A program made the translations under genes and the position numbers. Under the pieces are notes generated by a model. The model did not search any database. It saw only the letters and a program-made list of their open reading frames with translations, and was not told the DNA's origin. Positions 9,061 through 21,195 of a stretch of 64,000 nt of DNA are shown here, piece by piece. Each line of letters starts with the position of its first letter. Position 1 is the stretch's first letter. The stretch spans positions 149,114,732 through 149,178,731 of the forward strand of contig CM040117.1 in assembly GCA_022559845.1 (NCBI GenBank), in the 5' to 3' direction. Source of the DNA: Amorphophallus konjac. Lineage: Eukaryota > Streptophyta > Magnoliopsida > Alismatales > Araceae.

Positions 9061-12000
9061 TGTGGACGCACTTTCAGGACATTGCTTATTTTATTAGTTT
9101 ATTCACCCTTTTGTTCGTTGGTTCGATTTATTAGTGCGAGGGCGTGCCAGTTACCTAGGTGACGATTTATGCGGGCTTGAAAGAAGCCCATGGTGCGCTC
9201 GATCTGACTAATCAGATAATTATGTGTATCATGTCAGGACTGAGAATCCATCGTACCATAAAGGCTATGACGTTAATTACATCCCCTCGGAGAGAAGAAA
9301 ACCCTTGATTAATCACCGAAAAAGGGGTCCCTACGGCTTGAGATTCATAATAACAGAAGCGAGAGCCAAAACCTCAGATTGCTTTTAAATGGACCCCACG
9401 TCGGGGCATAAATGTTAATAGATGCGTGCATGTCGGTCACTGGCGGACCATTTCTTGTTCAAACGGAAGTCCGCGTTTGTAGCATAAGAGACGGTGACAA
9501 ACCGTACAAATGTCTGCCGTGAGTACGGCAAGTTTAATACAAGTGCAGGATTAGATCCCGGTATATATGTCGGTCACTAACGAACCATTCATTGTTCAGA
9601 CGAGAGTCCGCATTTGAAGCATCGAAGACAATGACAAAGCCATACGGATGTCTGCCGTAGGTACGGAAAGTTTAATGTGGGTGTAGGATTGGATCCAGAT
9701 AGAGGTAGGTCAAGCTAATGAACTATCGGCCCAAGATGTGCCCAGATCATGACCATGTCGGGGATTCCGAGGTCCACGTCCAGTACCATGGGGCATCGTT
9801 TCTTTTCTCTTCACGCACAGTCCGGGGAAGCGAATTGTTAAGTGTGAAGCCCGAACTCGCCAACGTGCACCCTCGCACGCGGATCGACCTATTAAGTGTG
9901 AAGCCCCCGGAAGGAAATTTTGATTATGAAAGGGGCAACTTTATCTTCTGTACTATGACTTGGGTGCGTTGGTTGGAGAGGTCCAAGGGGGCGCGCCTGT
10001 TAAGAGCCAAAAGGGGGGGGGGGGGGGGGGGGGGGGGGGCGATTTAAGGGGCGCCGAATTAGGGTGTCACAATAGGGCACGCTGGATAAGGGGGACCCAA
10101 GAGGGGCCAGGGGCGTGCCGGAATAGGGTAATACAAGGGGGGGCGCCGGAATAGGGCAACACAAGGGGGGGCGCCGGATTAAGGCCAATGAACAATAAGG
10201 CGCGCCGGAATAGAGGGCTATTCAAGGGGGCGCACCGGATTAAGCACTATTCATTCCATGAAGTTTGAAATGGTTTTGAGTGTGAAGCTAAACCGGCGCG
10301 GGGGGGGGGGGGGGGTACCGCACTGGATAAGCCTGCGCCGGATTAGGGACTCGCTGGGTTAGGTTCTGGGGGTTTTATTTCATTCTTCTGGGTTCTGTTT
10401 CTTCTTTCTTTCACCCGCATGTTACTTTGATGACTGATTTATTCATCCAATTGATGGATTGGGCTTGTAGAGAGGAAGCTTAAGTGTTTTAATCATTTAT
10501 TAAGGTGAATGAACATGAAAATCAGGATGTTTTATTTGAAGGGTTCATATTTGTTCTTTGTTCTTATTGTTCATATTCCTGGTGAAAATTGGGCAGCATC
10601 TCCCCCGGACTCAGGTTTGCCAGAGAAAATAGAGGAACATCAAACGAATTGCTCCGGGATGAACCTCAGAATGCGTACCTCATGGCGGTCCGATAACCCA
10701 GGTGTGAGTGTCGAAAAAAAGCTCGAGGACTAGCCTTCAAGAGCTCTCACAACTCACGGGTGATGATTCGTGAAGCGGGATGAGTGTTTGCCCAGAAGGG
10801 CTATGGATGTTCATCCTTCTGTGGGTTCCTTTGAAGGCCACGCTATGGAAATGCGAGCTTCAAAGACCCTGGATGAATGGGAGACTGAGAGTAGAAGAGA
10901 ATGGAGGCTCAACAAAAACACCGTGCTTGCCAAAACTCTCTTTTCTTTTTATTCATTCACCACAGGGGGGAAAGATGGATACAGAGGATGAGGTTTCATC
11001 TCAAAATAAAAAGGAAATACATTGCAGGGGGGAAAAGGAAAAGATACACTGATGGGGGAGGGGAAGAGAGCACAAGCTCTTCCCCTCCGACTCACCTCTT
11101 ACTCGACTCTCTTCTCTTCACCTCTGGCACTCTTCTCTCTTTTTCTTCTTCTCTGTTGGCTAGATCTCTCCCCTCCCGAGAGCTCTCTCTTTGTGTGTGT
11201 TCGATCCCCCCAAGCCCTGGTTCCGGAGGAAGTTCTCTCCTCCTTTCTTATTTTTGTTCTCGAACCGTGCAGGATGCAGGGGAGGCTCATCTGGGGAAGA
11301 AAGCTCCCAGAAGCTTCTTCCTTTCTTTTCCCCCGATAAAGGAGTTGGTAGCAAGCTATTTCTGACTTCCCCGAGGTTGGCCGACGGATAATCGGGAGCT
11401 GTCGGGAGACTTCTCTACTTCACGCAACTCTCGGTCCATCTGTCTACGGGAAACAGGGGGCCGAAAGCAAGATGGGACGGCTTCAGGTTAAAATGGCACG
11501 ACATTGTGCTCGTCGGATTAACAACACAGCGAGAATGGCTTGAATAGTAAGGTGTAAATAGTGATATGAATAGTGATGCGCGCCGGTTTAGGGGCTATGC
11601 AAGGGAGCGCGCCGTATTAACATCCAAAGAGGAAGGAGCACGCCGGTTTAAGGGGCGCACCGGTTTAGGTGATGGCCGCCCCCGTTTTGGCTTCACCTCA
11701 AGGTCTTGGCCATTCAAATGACTGCTTGTATTCCCGAAATGCTCCGGTTACAATGCATTGCCTCCGCGGTGTTTGGTTTGAAGCCTTTGAGCCCCGGTTT
11801 AGGACTTCGGATGATTTTTAGCACATGCCGAACCTGTGTCCGAACTCTCAGGTTTTCTCTTGATTTGGGCTTCGGCCCAGCCTGTTGGAGGGTTGCGGCC
11901 ATGTCCTTTGCTTGAGGGGGCTGTATCTTGGATGGCAGGATATCAGGCGCGTGCTCGTCCTGTCCGGAGAGTGCGTAGGGTATATTCGGCCATCCCGTCT

Positions 12001-12070
12001 TCGACTTGCTCTCTCGAGTGCCGAGATGTACGCACCATATGATCTTCATCATAATTTTTTGACGTCCACA
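9061..12070 (-). mobile_element. Solo LTR (3.0 kb) inserted in RNase H
   Basis: Starts TGTGGACG and ends CGTCCACA, an 8-bp perfect terminal inverted repeat with TG...CA. It is flanked by the 5-bp TSD GATAG (9056-9060 and 12071-12075). Its 12070 end (tcataattttttgacgtccaca) resembles the end of the LTR at 13490-14994 (gatgtcaattttgacatgtccaca), so the two belong to related families, minus orientation. It holds no RT or integrase motif. Poly-G runs occur at 10013-10039 (27 G) and 10300-10315 (16 G). Open frames such as 10901-11365 and 11714-12160 show no domain. Confidence 0.85.
9984..11670. repeat. GGCGCGCCGG-TTA motif array inside the solo LTR
   Basis: About a dozen degenerate copies of a ggggcgcgccgga(a/t)ta-like word in two clusters, 9985-10350 and 11575-11670 (for example at ~10200 aaggcgcgccggaataga and ~11580 gcgcgccggtttagg). 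The core GGCGCGCC is a palindrome. Spacing between copies is 25-60 bp in the first cluster. Confidence 0.75.
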
Positions 12071-13489
12071 GATAGTCACTGAGTTGGTGTTTAATCCAGA
12101 GTACCTGGGCTGCACAGTTTCCTGCTGCAACATACTCAGCTTCAGCAGTAGAAAGAGCAACAGTGTGTTGCTTCTTAGATGCCCAAGACACTAGACACCC
12201 ACCTAGGTATTGACAATACCCACTAGTGCTTTTTCTATCTATCTTACACCCTGTATAATCTGCATCAGTGTAAGCTATTAGTTCTAGCTCACACTTACCA
12301 GGATACCATAATCCTAAATCAAGGGTGCCAGATAGATATCTAAAAATCTTTTTTACTACACTCATGTGTGATTCCCTAGGACTAGCCTGAAATCTAGCAC
12401 ATCAACACACAAAAAATTGAATATCTAGTCTAGATGTACTAAGATAATGTAAGGATCCGATCATACCTCGATAAGTTTTGAAATCAACCAATTTACCTTC
12501 TGAGTCAGCATCAAGACTAGTTGATGTACTTGGTGTAGTGATTGCCTTGAGGCTTTCCAACTTGTACTTCTTCAACAGATCCTTGATGTACTTGGCTTGA
12601 GTGATGAAGCTTCCTTCTGAAGTTTGACAGATCTGTAGTCCAAGAAAGAACTTCAGTTCTCCCATTAAACTTATTTCAAATTCATTAGTCATTAAGTTAG
12701 AAAAATCCTCACACATGGATGGTTTAGTTGACCCAAACACTATGTCGTCTACATAAATCTAAGCAACAAGAATGTCCTTGTTATCTACCTTAGTGAATAG
12801 GGTTTGATCAAACTCACCTCTTGAAAAACCTTTACCTGTGAGGAATGAGCTCAACCTATCGTACCAGGCCCTGGGAGTTTGCTTCAATCCATATAGTGCC
12901 TTATCAAGCTTGTACCCATGGTCAGGGAACTCAATACACTCAAAACCAAGAGGTTGTTTGACATAAACATCCTCTTTTATTAGACCATTTAATAATGCAG
13001 ATTTGACATCCATCTACTGAAGTTTTATTCCTAGATTACATGCAATTGCAAGAAGTATTCTAATGGCTTCTAGCCTTGCTACAGGAGCAAAATATTCTTC
13101 AAAATCTATAACAAATTCCTGATTATACCCATGTGTCACTAGCCTAGCTTTATTTTTAACAATTCTTCCTTGTTCATCTGTTTTATTTCTGAAAACCATT
13201 TTGTGCCTATAATGGAGCCATGTGTAGGTTTAGGAACTAGGTGTCATACCATGTTCCTCTCAAATTGACTAAGTTCATCATGCATGGCATTAATCCAGTG
13301 TTCATCTTTTAAGGCATTTTCAATATTTTTGGGTTCTACATGTGAGACAAGTGCAAATGAATTAAGTTCATTTTCAATTCTGAAGTGAGACCTAGTTCTA
13401 GGGGGTTCATTTAGATTACCAATAATATGCTTTAAATGGTGGTCTTTAAGTATTCTAATGTTGGTAAGCTGATTAACTGAGCTGCCCAT
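12071..13489 (-). pseudogene. pol: Copia reverse transcriptase and RNase H (N-terminal part)
   Basis: Minus strand. Begins in the integrase-RT linker (SSVNQLTNIRILKDHH), then [58 protein letters not shown] and the catalytic YVDD in IYVDDIVFGS near 12750; then RNase H: AYTDADYTGCKIDRKSTSGYC with the first catalytic Asp and LSTAEAEYVAAG with the Glu, ending QLSDY at the solo-LTR junction. Stops interrupt it, including TAG before MDVKSAL (13014-13016), TAG before IYVDD (12759-12761) and TGA after FFVC (12402-12404). There is also at least one frameshift after NMV (13244). RT copies element RNA to DNA; this copy cannot make a complete enzyme. Confidence 0.92.
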
Positions 13490-14994
13490 TGTAGATCCTA
13501 AGAAATCCACTAAAAATAAGAAAGAAAAGAATAAGCTAAGAAGCTTGTGAATGGGGGAAAAGAGATGGGAGCATGCGTAGGATGCTATGAGGAGGGTGAT
13601 CGCCAGAGGACACGCGGGGCCTCAAATGAATATGAACAATAAAATAACGAAGGAGGGATCGCGGAATCCTTTGAAGCGTGGAGATGTGAGCGCCTTCTTT
13701 CTCTTCCAATCGGCCGACCGATGGAGAGAGTCTCTCTTCTTGATTACTCTTTACAAGAAAGATAACAACACCACAATGAAATATGGAATTAGCAAACCAA
13801 ATGTGTAGCATCAAATCCAAATGAAATATGTAAATGTGAATATATGGAGATGAACACACCTGTTGGGGTGTTGCCCCTTTAAACCCCTATGCAATGGGTT
13901 GGGATAAAATATGATGAATGTAAATAATTGGAGACGTGCAAGTGTTGCACTGATGGAGGCTCAACGTGGTTGAGACGGTGGATAAAAGAAGAGGATGATG
14001 CATGCATGTATATGTGAACTAATGCAATAAAAAGAAAAAGAGACAGAGAATAGAGGAAGAATATAAAAGAGCATATGTTTCTCTTGTGAAATCAATGGCT
14101 TTGCATGGACGCTCGGGAGTGTCTATAAGATGAAGCTTTAGACGCAGGAGCACTCCTCTTCGAGCCGACAGTCAGGTAGCACCTCCCCCCGCGTTGAAGT
14201 TGGCCTCCCTCAAGCAAGAGCCGCAGGGGCCCTTCTATAGGGGAAGATTCGATGATTCAATTCCCAAAAATTGGGATAATTATCCATGGAAGGGAGATAA
14301 AGCATGGCAAGAGTCCTCCCCATCTTGGAAAGCCACCGGGAGGGCTTCCCCTAGTTGAAACGGACCGTAAAATGAGGAAAGAAGGTGCTACGGGTAATTT
14401 TGGAAACCTTAAAGAAATGACGTCAGACCCTATGGTCGCCCATTAAATAGGCGTTCATTACCTTGGACGTTCATTGGCGTTAAAATACGAAAAGTTTAAA
14501 ATCTTCCAAAATCAGAAAAGAATTGGCGTCCAGGGTTCTGGACGCTCATTAAAGAATGAGCGACCTCCAAAACAGACGCAGGTTCAAAAATAATCCAAAT
14601 TCTGCGAAAAATATGACCAAAAGAATTCGCGTCATGGGTTCCGGACGCCCATTAAAAATCACCCAAAATCATCAATTAAAAATAAAAAAAAAGAATTGGG
14701 GTCATATCATGCAGACGCCAATTAAAATTACCTATAATAAAAAAATAAATAATAAAAATAATTGGCGTCACTCTAGGCAGACACCAATTTGAAAAAATCT
14801 GAAAAATTAAAAAAAAATCCCAAAAAAATCTAGAAAAATTCTACAAAAATCTAGAAAAACCCAAAAAATAGGAAAAGGGGAAAATCTTAAAAATAGGGAA
14901 AATCACTCAAATAAGCCGATTTGAGGGTCAAATTGGGGCATTATAAAGTAATATGAAATATACTCGTGATGATGTCAATTTTGACATGTCCACA
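13490..14994 (-). mobile_element. 3' LTR of the Ty3-like element
   Basis: 1505 bp, TG...CA. The minus strand starts TGTGGACATGTC and ends GGATCTACA. A TATAGAAGG sequence lies at the place (about 14234-14242) where the partner LTR has TATAAAAG. GCGTC-N10-GACGC dyads at 14524-14790 and an A-rich tract with short tccaaaaa/tctagaaaa repeats (14795-14890) are notable. Open frames 13536-13859 and 14252-14446 are not genes. Confidence 0.9.
14460..14790. repeat. GCGTC-N10-GACGC dyad array in the LTR
   Basis: Four inverted repeats with constant 10-bp spacing: 14525-14544 (GCGTCCAG and CTGGACGC arms), ~14629-14648, ~14698-14718 (outer arms AATTGGGGTC / GACGCCAATT) and ~14760-14789 (AATTGGCGTC / GACACCAATT). 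The same dyads with substitutions occur in the partner LTR at 26745-27010. They lie upstream of the TATA-like box in transcription sense. Confidence 0.8.
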
Positions 14995-17950
14995 GTTGTC
15001 CCACCTTGGCATCTGCTTTGCAAGGGAAAGGAGTGAACTGAAAAGTAGGCGCCAAGACGTGATGAGACACGGGATCAACATCATATGATGAGAATTGAAT
15101 CAAAAGATCGATCGAGATGAAGCAATCTCGGGGGATTTGATGCAAGCAACAATGTTTGGATAAAGAAGGGAGTGTGCACGCGGGCACGAAGGAGATAAAA
15201 TGATGATCAACTTCCAGCGCAGTGGAAGTATCCTAGGTCACAAACCTTTAGGTTTCACCAATGGAGAGCGGGTACTAGCCAATGTGGACGTGCTGCAGCC
15301 AAGGTGGATCTAAGAAAAAAGAAGAATAAATAAGAGATAGAAATCCAAACAAAGGAGTTTTCGTGAAAACATCCCAAAACAGCGACAAGACGAACTGAGG
15401 ACTTAATTCGGTAATGAATATCTCATATCTTGAAAAATTAGGATTAATTGACTCTCAAAATTGAGTTATCAGAATGATTTTTCAAACTTGATTCAAATTC
15501 CTACATGAATGCATGCTAGGTTTAAAGGAAAAATTAAAATAAATTAAAATAGAAGATAATCAAGGATAATATTGGTAAGCTGCCAATACTGAGTCAAGAA
15601 ACCGATCTCATGAATCGATACTCAGCCGAAGCCCATTTATCCGTGCACCAATTCATAAAAGGGAACCATCGTCCCCAGTCTTGGACGTCTCAACGGCCTA
15701 TCCGTGCGACAAAGATTCTTCTGGAATCATCATTATTTTTGATGAAGGGGAACTCAAATTCTAGATTTATCAAAGCCACCAGGTCCTTGATATAATCTAA
15801 TAGCGTAAGTAACATATAGTAGGAATGCATATAGGGAGAGATGGTGATAGCAATAAGCATGAGGGGAACTGAGAAATGCAGCCACTGTGGGACTTGGATG
15901 ATGATGCCCAGTCGGTGTGACCAAGAGTTTCTTCCTGCGCTCAAAGATTCGTTAGCCAAGATATAATGAAGGATAAAGTAGTTTAAGCAACTTAAGCATA
16001 ACATGTATAACATGAATAGCATGAAGCATGAATGGTGCCAGAAGCATCACAATACGAGAAAACATGAATAGCAACATGGCAATTGCAGCATGAAAGCATA
16101 GCAGTATGAATGCACAAAAGCACACAAGCATCATTATTTCCTTTTAAATCCACGAGGATGACAACTTGGCTAATTATCAGATGTATGCATGAAAGATCAA
16201 GCTTTGCTGAGATTTGTTCTTGAATGATTAGAATGAATGCCCAGAGCCTAGAGTAAATGCCCAGAGCGACAGGGATAATCAGATGAAATCAGTAGGAATT
16301 ACTTAGAAAGATGTGGGAATGATATCCAATTGATCATGATAGGGAAGAATCGAAAGGTAGATAGCAATGAATGAAGGGGAGTCATCCCAAGCTCTTGGGT
16401 CCTTGCAAAGAGTGTCCCTACAAAACAACACCATCAAAAAATACAATGCATTTTTTTTGGAATGTGCAAATTTTTATGAGTTATGGAAATATTCAATTTT
16501 TTGGATTTTGAAAAATAGTTAATTTTTTTGGATTTGTGAAATATTCAACTTTTTTTGGGATTTTTGTTGAGAAATATCCATTTTTTATTTGAATTTTGGA
16601 TTTCACTTTGCTCATGCAACATCAAAAGATGTTTAAACCACTAGCTAGGGGTCCTCGTTCACTCCCCCTTCACTAAAAACTACTCGAAGCAAGGCGTGCA
16701 GAGGAGATGGCGCCCTATGACCGACTACCCTTGGCTAACGGTGCCCCTACCAAGGCCATACCCGAGAAACACTCGATCTTAGAGAGAGAAGAGAAGAACA
16801 ATTGGGGATAAGCCTTATGCAGGATGGGAGACATTAGGACTAGAATTCCTTCCAAGGTACTACCCCTCAAAGAGGTAGTCTGTTGCGCCGGGACTTTGTG
16901 CCTCTAATTTTAAGACCCTTGACATGCATATGACCAGGGTTTTTCCCTGTGGGGACTTTGCCTCTCTTGACATGCCTTCATTTTCATAATTTTGCATTTA
17001 TTGAAATTTGACTTTGATAATAGCCCTTTCTGGCTAGATATATCATGAAAAGCTCTCTTTTTTCGGGTCAAGACTGCCCCTATTTGAGACTTCTCTCGTA
17101 TTGGGGAGTACCTAGGTTGGTCATCTCACCCGTCAACCTCCTGTCCCTGCACCTGGCCGAGTAAAGAAAAGAAAAGGCTTTCATGCATACCCATGGCATG
17201 GCCAAAGCAGCAACGATGTTTTATCAAGGGAGGTCGGCTAAGGACGCCGTGAAGTGTGTGGAGTGCCCAGCTAAGGGTTGCCCTTAACAAGAGGGGAGGG
17301 AATGTCGAACTCCCAGCGCGATATTCTTATAGCCAAAGTACTACAAAAGCAAGCCTAAAGACTCTTTTTCTGAAATTCAATAAAGATAAAGACCTAGGAT
17401 AAAGGCCTAAATTACCACTCTTAATCAAGTTAAGAAGCACTTCATTTTGAAAACTGTGCGTGAAGAATGATGAAATCAAGAATGCAAATCTTACGCAAAA
17501 AATATTACCTTGCAAACTTATGAAACAACAGCTGTCGGAGGCGATCTTGATTAGCATGGGATTTGTCCTCAAGTGGCAGATAAAAAGATTGGAAGCCAAG
17601 GTTTGAAGTGGCTTAACAAGAAGGAGTGGTACCAAGACCAGACTCAGACAAATAAGGAGAAAAGGAAAAGAGGCGAGGGCTAGAACTCCCTCACTAAGGT
17701 GCGGAGACCCTGATCACATAAATGGTCTATAAAATAAACAAAAAATTAAGAGGAGGAGTGAGGACTGAAGCCTCGGAAGTAGTGGGAGAACTGGCAGATG
17801 CCCAGAGCGGTGGATGTGGAAGAAGTCGGGTCGGACCCGAGATCAGGAGGGATTAAGAGGAGAAATTGGTAGATGTAGAGAGGAGGATCTGGAGGCAAAG
17901 GAGGAGAATCATGATAGAGAGAAGAATCTGGAGGTTCCGGAGGGAGAAAA
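14995..17950. mobile_element. Ty3-like internal region, non-coding 3' part
   Basis: Begins with the polypurine-like tract (minus AAGGTGGGACAAC, 14995-15008). After that there is no frame with a recognisable domain. T-rich segments at 16440-16610 repeat ttttttggattt words. Open frames 15690-16022 and 17327-17635 are short and featureless. Confidence 0.6.
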
Positions 17951-17954
17951 TATC

Positions 17955-18616
17955 GTGGGACGCGATGCCCCGAAAAAAGAGATGGGAAGAGATGATTTAA
18001 AAGGAAGAAGAGAATAAAGGACGCGATGTCCCGAAGGAGCAGTAGAAGGAATCAGAAGAAAGAGCAGAGATATGAAGGTTCTGGAGGAATAGAATCAGAA
18101 GGGGCATGATGCCTGGAAAGAAGATAGAGAGAGTAAGATAGAAAATATGGAGGTTCCAGGGGAAGATAGAAAGGGGCGTGATGCCCTGAGAGGAAGTCCG
18201 GAGGTTCTGGAGGGAGGAAATAGAAAGGGGTGTGCTGCCCGGAAAGGATGTCCGGAAGTTCCGGAGGAATAGAGAGGGAAGGGACACGATGCCTAGGGAG
18301 AATCAGTGAGAAGCCCGGAGGACCCGAACATGAGGGTGTATAGGGGCGCAATGCCGAAAGAGGGAGGTCCGGAGGAATAGATAGGGAAGGGACGCGATGT
18401 CCACGGAGAATCAGTGAGAAACCCAGAGGACCCGGACATGAGGGTGTAGAGGGGTGCGATGCCCAAAGAGGGAGCTCTGGAGGTTCCGGAAGAATAAGAC
18501 ACCATGGGGCGTGATGCCCCGTGAAGACAAGAGAGAAATCCAGAGGGTCCGGATGCAAGAGTTGGGAAGGGGTGCGATGCCCTGAGAGAAGATTGGAGGG
18601 GACGCGATGTCCGGGA
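17955..18616. repeat. Twelve-unit array of GGGGCGTGATGCCCC-type inverted repeats
   Basis: Interrupted palindromes of the form GG(G/A)(G/A)C-GYGAT-GYCCC recur about every 30-85 bp, starting near 17959, 18018, 18101, 18174, 18228, 18281, 18343, 18390, 18450, 18506, 18569 and 18599. Most are separated by purine-rich spacers with gaggttccggagg-like or agtgagaa words. The 321-codon minus-strand open frame 18052-19017 (Pro/Ser/His-rich, repeating GHRVPS/GHHAP) is the translation of this array and is not accepted as a gene. The same array is at about 52637-53298 in the second copy. Confidence 0.85.
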
Positions 18617-19747
18617 AGTGTAAGGGGACCCGGAGATCCCGGGGATAGAGATGAATGAGATGGGGAATGCGGAGGATCAGGAGGTTCCGCAAGGCGGGGA
18701 AGATACGGGTCTGGAAACCCGGGAAGGAAGGAATGCAAATGCATGCAAATGCAATGCAATGGATGCGATGGATGCACGAGATGCATGAAATGCAAAGAAT
18801 ACGGGGAGTGAGAAGATGAGAACTCTTTCCCCACCCAACGGGTGACCCAATCAGTGATAGATAGAAATATGGATAAAGTTGAATAGAAGGTGGATAGGGT
18901 AGCAGAAGGCCCCTTAGCACCAGGACAACTGCCCCTCCATAGTAGTGAAAGTGTGCGGCCCATCGGCCTAAAGGATAAAATTAAAGCCCATGACGAAACT
19001 TCAATAGTAAATGCCAACTCCCTTGGAGGGCGAGGAGCAATAATGTGAAGGAGTTGGAAAGTTCAAATGGGAAGCATCGTCTCGCCCATGGATTGTGGCA
19101 TATAAAGAGTGTTGAACAAAATAGGCATTCGCCCCTTGTACGGAAGAATGGGTTTGAGATTGGAGGGTTGAAACAAGGGGTGCCCTGCCCGGCCCTTGGG
19201 CGTGGATTTACATGGCATCAAAGTTTTACTTCTTCTTTTGGTGAGCAGCAGCGGTGGCTTGGCCTTTTCAACCATGCTCGGCACAAAAACACGGATTGGC
19301 ATCCGGCAAATAAACTCTTGCCTCTTGAATAGCATAGCCGTGGCCAACTCCTTCTTGTCCCTGGCTCAAATTATTGTAAAAGGACACCCACTCCGAGTGG
19401 TAAAAGGAGGTGAAGCGGAGGCGGAAGGATCCATGGATGGTGGAGGTGTAATGGAAAGTGTTGGAGAAAGGGTAAGTGGAAGCGGAGGTTCAAACACATC
19501 AAACTTCTCCCCTTGGTCGGAAGCGGGCGGGGTTGGCTCGAGTGCAAAAAGGGGTGGACGTTGCTCAGGATTAGCCATGGGTTTGGGTGAAGGGGTAAGT
19601 GGTGAAGTTGGTGTAGTTAGGTTAGGGGTTAAAAGGGTAATGGAGGGCCGAGATGGCGGCAAAAGAGGGTTAGCTGGAGAGGGTTTAGTGGTGGGCTCAG
19701 CGGAGGCCGGTGGAGTGGAGGTTAATGAAGGTATAACCGGTGAAGGC
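18617..19747. mobile_element. Ty3-like internal region after the gag-like frame
   Basis: A short run of ATGCAAATGCA-like repeats (18735-18800), then mixed sequence with open frames on both strands (18411-18920, 19045-19347, 19196-19789) and no domain I recognise. Purine-rich plus strand at 19380-19747. Confidence 0.45.
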
Positions 19748-20730
19748 TTAGTGGGAGGTTCGGCGGGGGGCCGGTGCTGTGGAGGTTGATGGTGTAGGAG
19801 TTGGGTGTGTAATAGCAGAGGTTAATAGTGTAGGGCTTAAAGGGGGTATAATGGGAGGTTTAGGGGAAGGTTCGGCAGGGGCCGGTGTAATGGAGGCTGA
19901 TGAAGGTAAAACGGGAGGTGTAAAAGAAAGTGGTTTGGTATGTAGGAAACACCGAATGGGGCGAGAATTGTTAGGGATAGGAGAACACTCATGATGCGCC
20001 AGCGCAGGTGATTGGAGTATCGGCCCATCGTCGTAACACCAATGAGTCTCAAAAATGGGGCTTGGATCGGGGACAGAGGCATCATCCTGAGCAGGAGGTT
20101 CGTCTAGTGGTAGTGGAGGGAGAGGAAAATGAAGGAAACCCGGAAGGGATGCCTTCGAAACTTCATCATCTCGTGCCGTCTTTGATTCTTCATCTGTCGG
20201 CTCTTCATTGTCAGGCTTAAGTGGACGCCATTGTGGAGGCGTATTGAGAGGTGATGAAATGTAATGTGGGGGATGTTGTGTATATGGATGCGGAAGCAGA
20301 GGCGGAGGGCCATATTGATGAGTGGGGTGAATAAGTGGAGGGTGGACGGCATCCATTTGATCATTGAGATCTGCCGGCTCTTGCTCGCTTATGTTAATGC
20401 CATAATCGTCTTTCCTCTCTTTCCATTCTCTTTCCATCTTCGTAATATTATTCAGGAAGGCATGAAGAGGATTGACTGGAGAAGGAGGAGGAGGAGCGGG
20501 CCGCGGGCTCGTAACCCTCTTAAATTGTTCCTCCAATGAAGTGACTTTATCAACGAGAGCTTGGAGGGGCATAACTTGAGAAGCAGAGGGTTGGCAAGGT
20601 GGCCTTGAAGGAGGTGCCGCATAAGATGGCCGTGGAGGGGGATTAACGGGCTGACCCAGAAAAGGTCACAGTCGAGCCGCGTTGCAAGGAATAGATGGGC
20701 CTTGGGGCCATGAAAGAGGAGGAATAGAAG

Positions 20731-20895
20731 GAGGCGGGTGATGGACCACCCGAAGAGGAGTATGTGTAGAAGGAGGCGGGTGATGGGCCACCGGAATGGG
20801 AGTGAAGGGAGAGGGAGGCGGGTGATGGGCCACCGAAATGGGAGTGGAGGGAGAGGGAGGCGGGTGATGGGCCACCCGAGTGGGAGTGGAAGGAG
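20731..20895. repeat. 42-bp minisatellite, about four copies
   Basis: The unit contains gaggcgggtgatgggccacc and repeats at about 20731, 20773, 20815 and 20857. It is in frame with the gag-like reading frame and encodes a 14-residue Pro/His-rich repeat. Confidence 0.85.
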
Positions 20896-21195
20896 TATGA
20901 GAAGAATGGGATGTCCCCTCAACAACGACCTTAAGGGCATGGATTTGTTGAGGGGTGAGATGATCTATAGCATGCAGGATCTGGGAAACCTTCTCGTCGT
21001 CGGGAGGAGACAGTCCCGAGAGAGTAGTGGCTCGCGATTGAGGCGAGGGACCATGAGATTAGAATCTGCCCATAGGTGGGGCAGGACCATATGAATGAGG
21101 ACGTGCTCCCCTGAAAGAATTATGGCCGGAAGTATGATGAACATGTTGAAATTGAGGAGTGTAGGATGTGCTAGGTTGTGCATCCTCATGATTAT

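Noticed and set aside
10901..11365. 154-codon plus-strand frame in the solo LTR, also seen at 45596-46057
   Set aside because: It changes frame between the two copies through single-base indels and has no recognisable motif.
12038..12041. TATG as a 4-bp TSD for the solo LTR in RNase H
   Set aside because: The GATAG pair at 9056-9060 and 12071-12075 with TGTGGACG/CGTCCACA termini fits better and restores the RNase H frame exactly.
17955..18616. Regularly repeated palindromes that look CRISPR-like
   Set aside because: Units are degenerate, spacing is uneven, the host is a plant and the array lies inside an LTR element; no cas genes.
18052..19017. 321-codon Pro/Ser/His-rich open frame on the minus strand
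   Set aside because: It is the translation of the palindrome array and its purine-rich spacers. Other frames are also open there, and no domain or start context supports a gene.
19045..19347. Overlapping 94-95 codon frames on both strands
   Set aside because: No domain, and identical in both copies only because the whole segment is duplicated.
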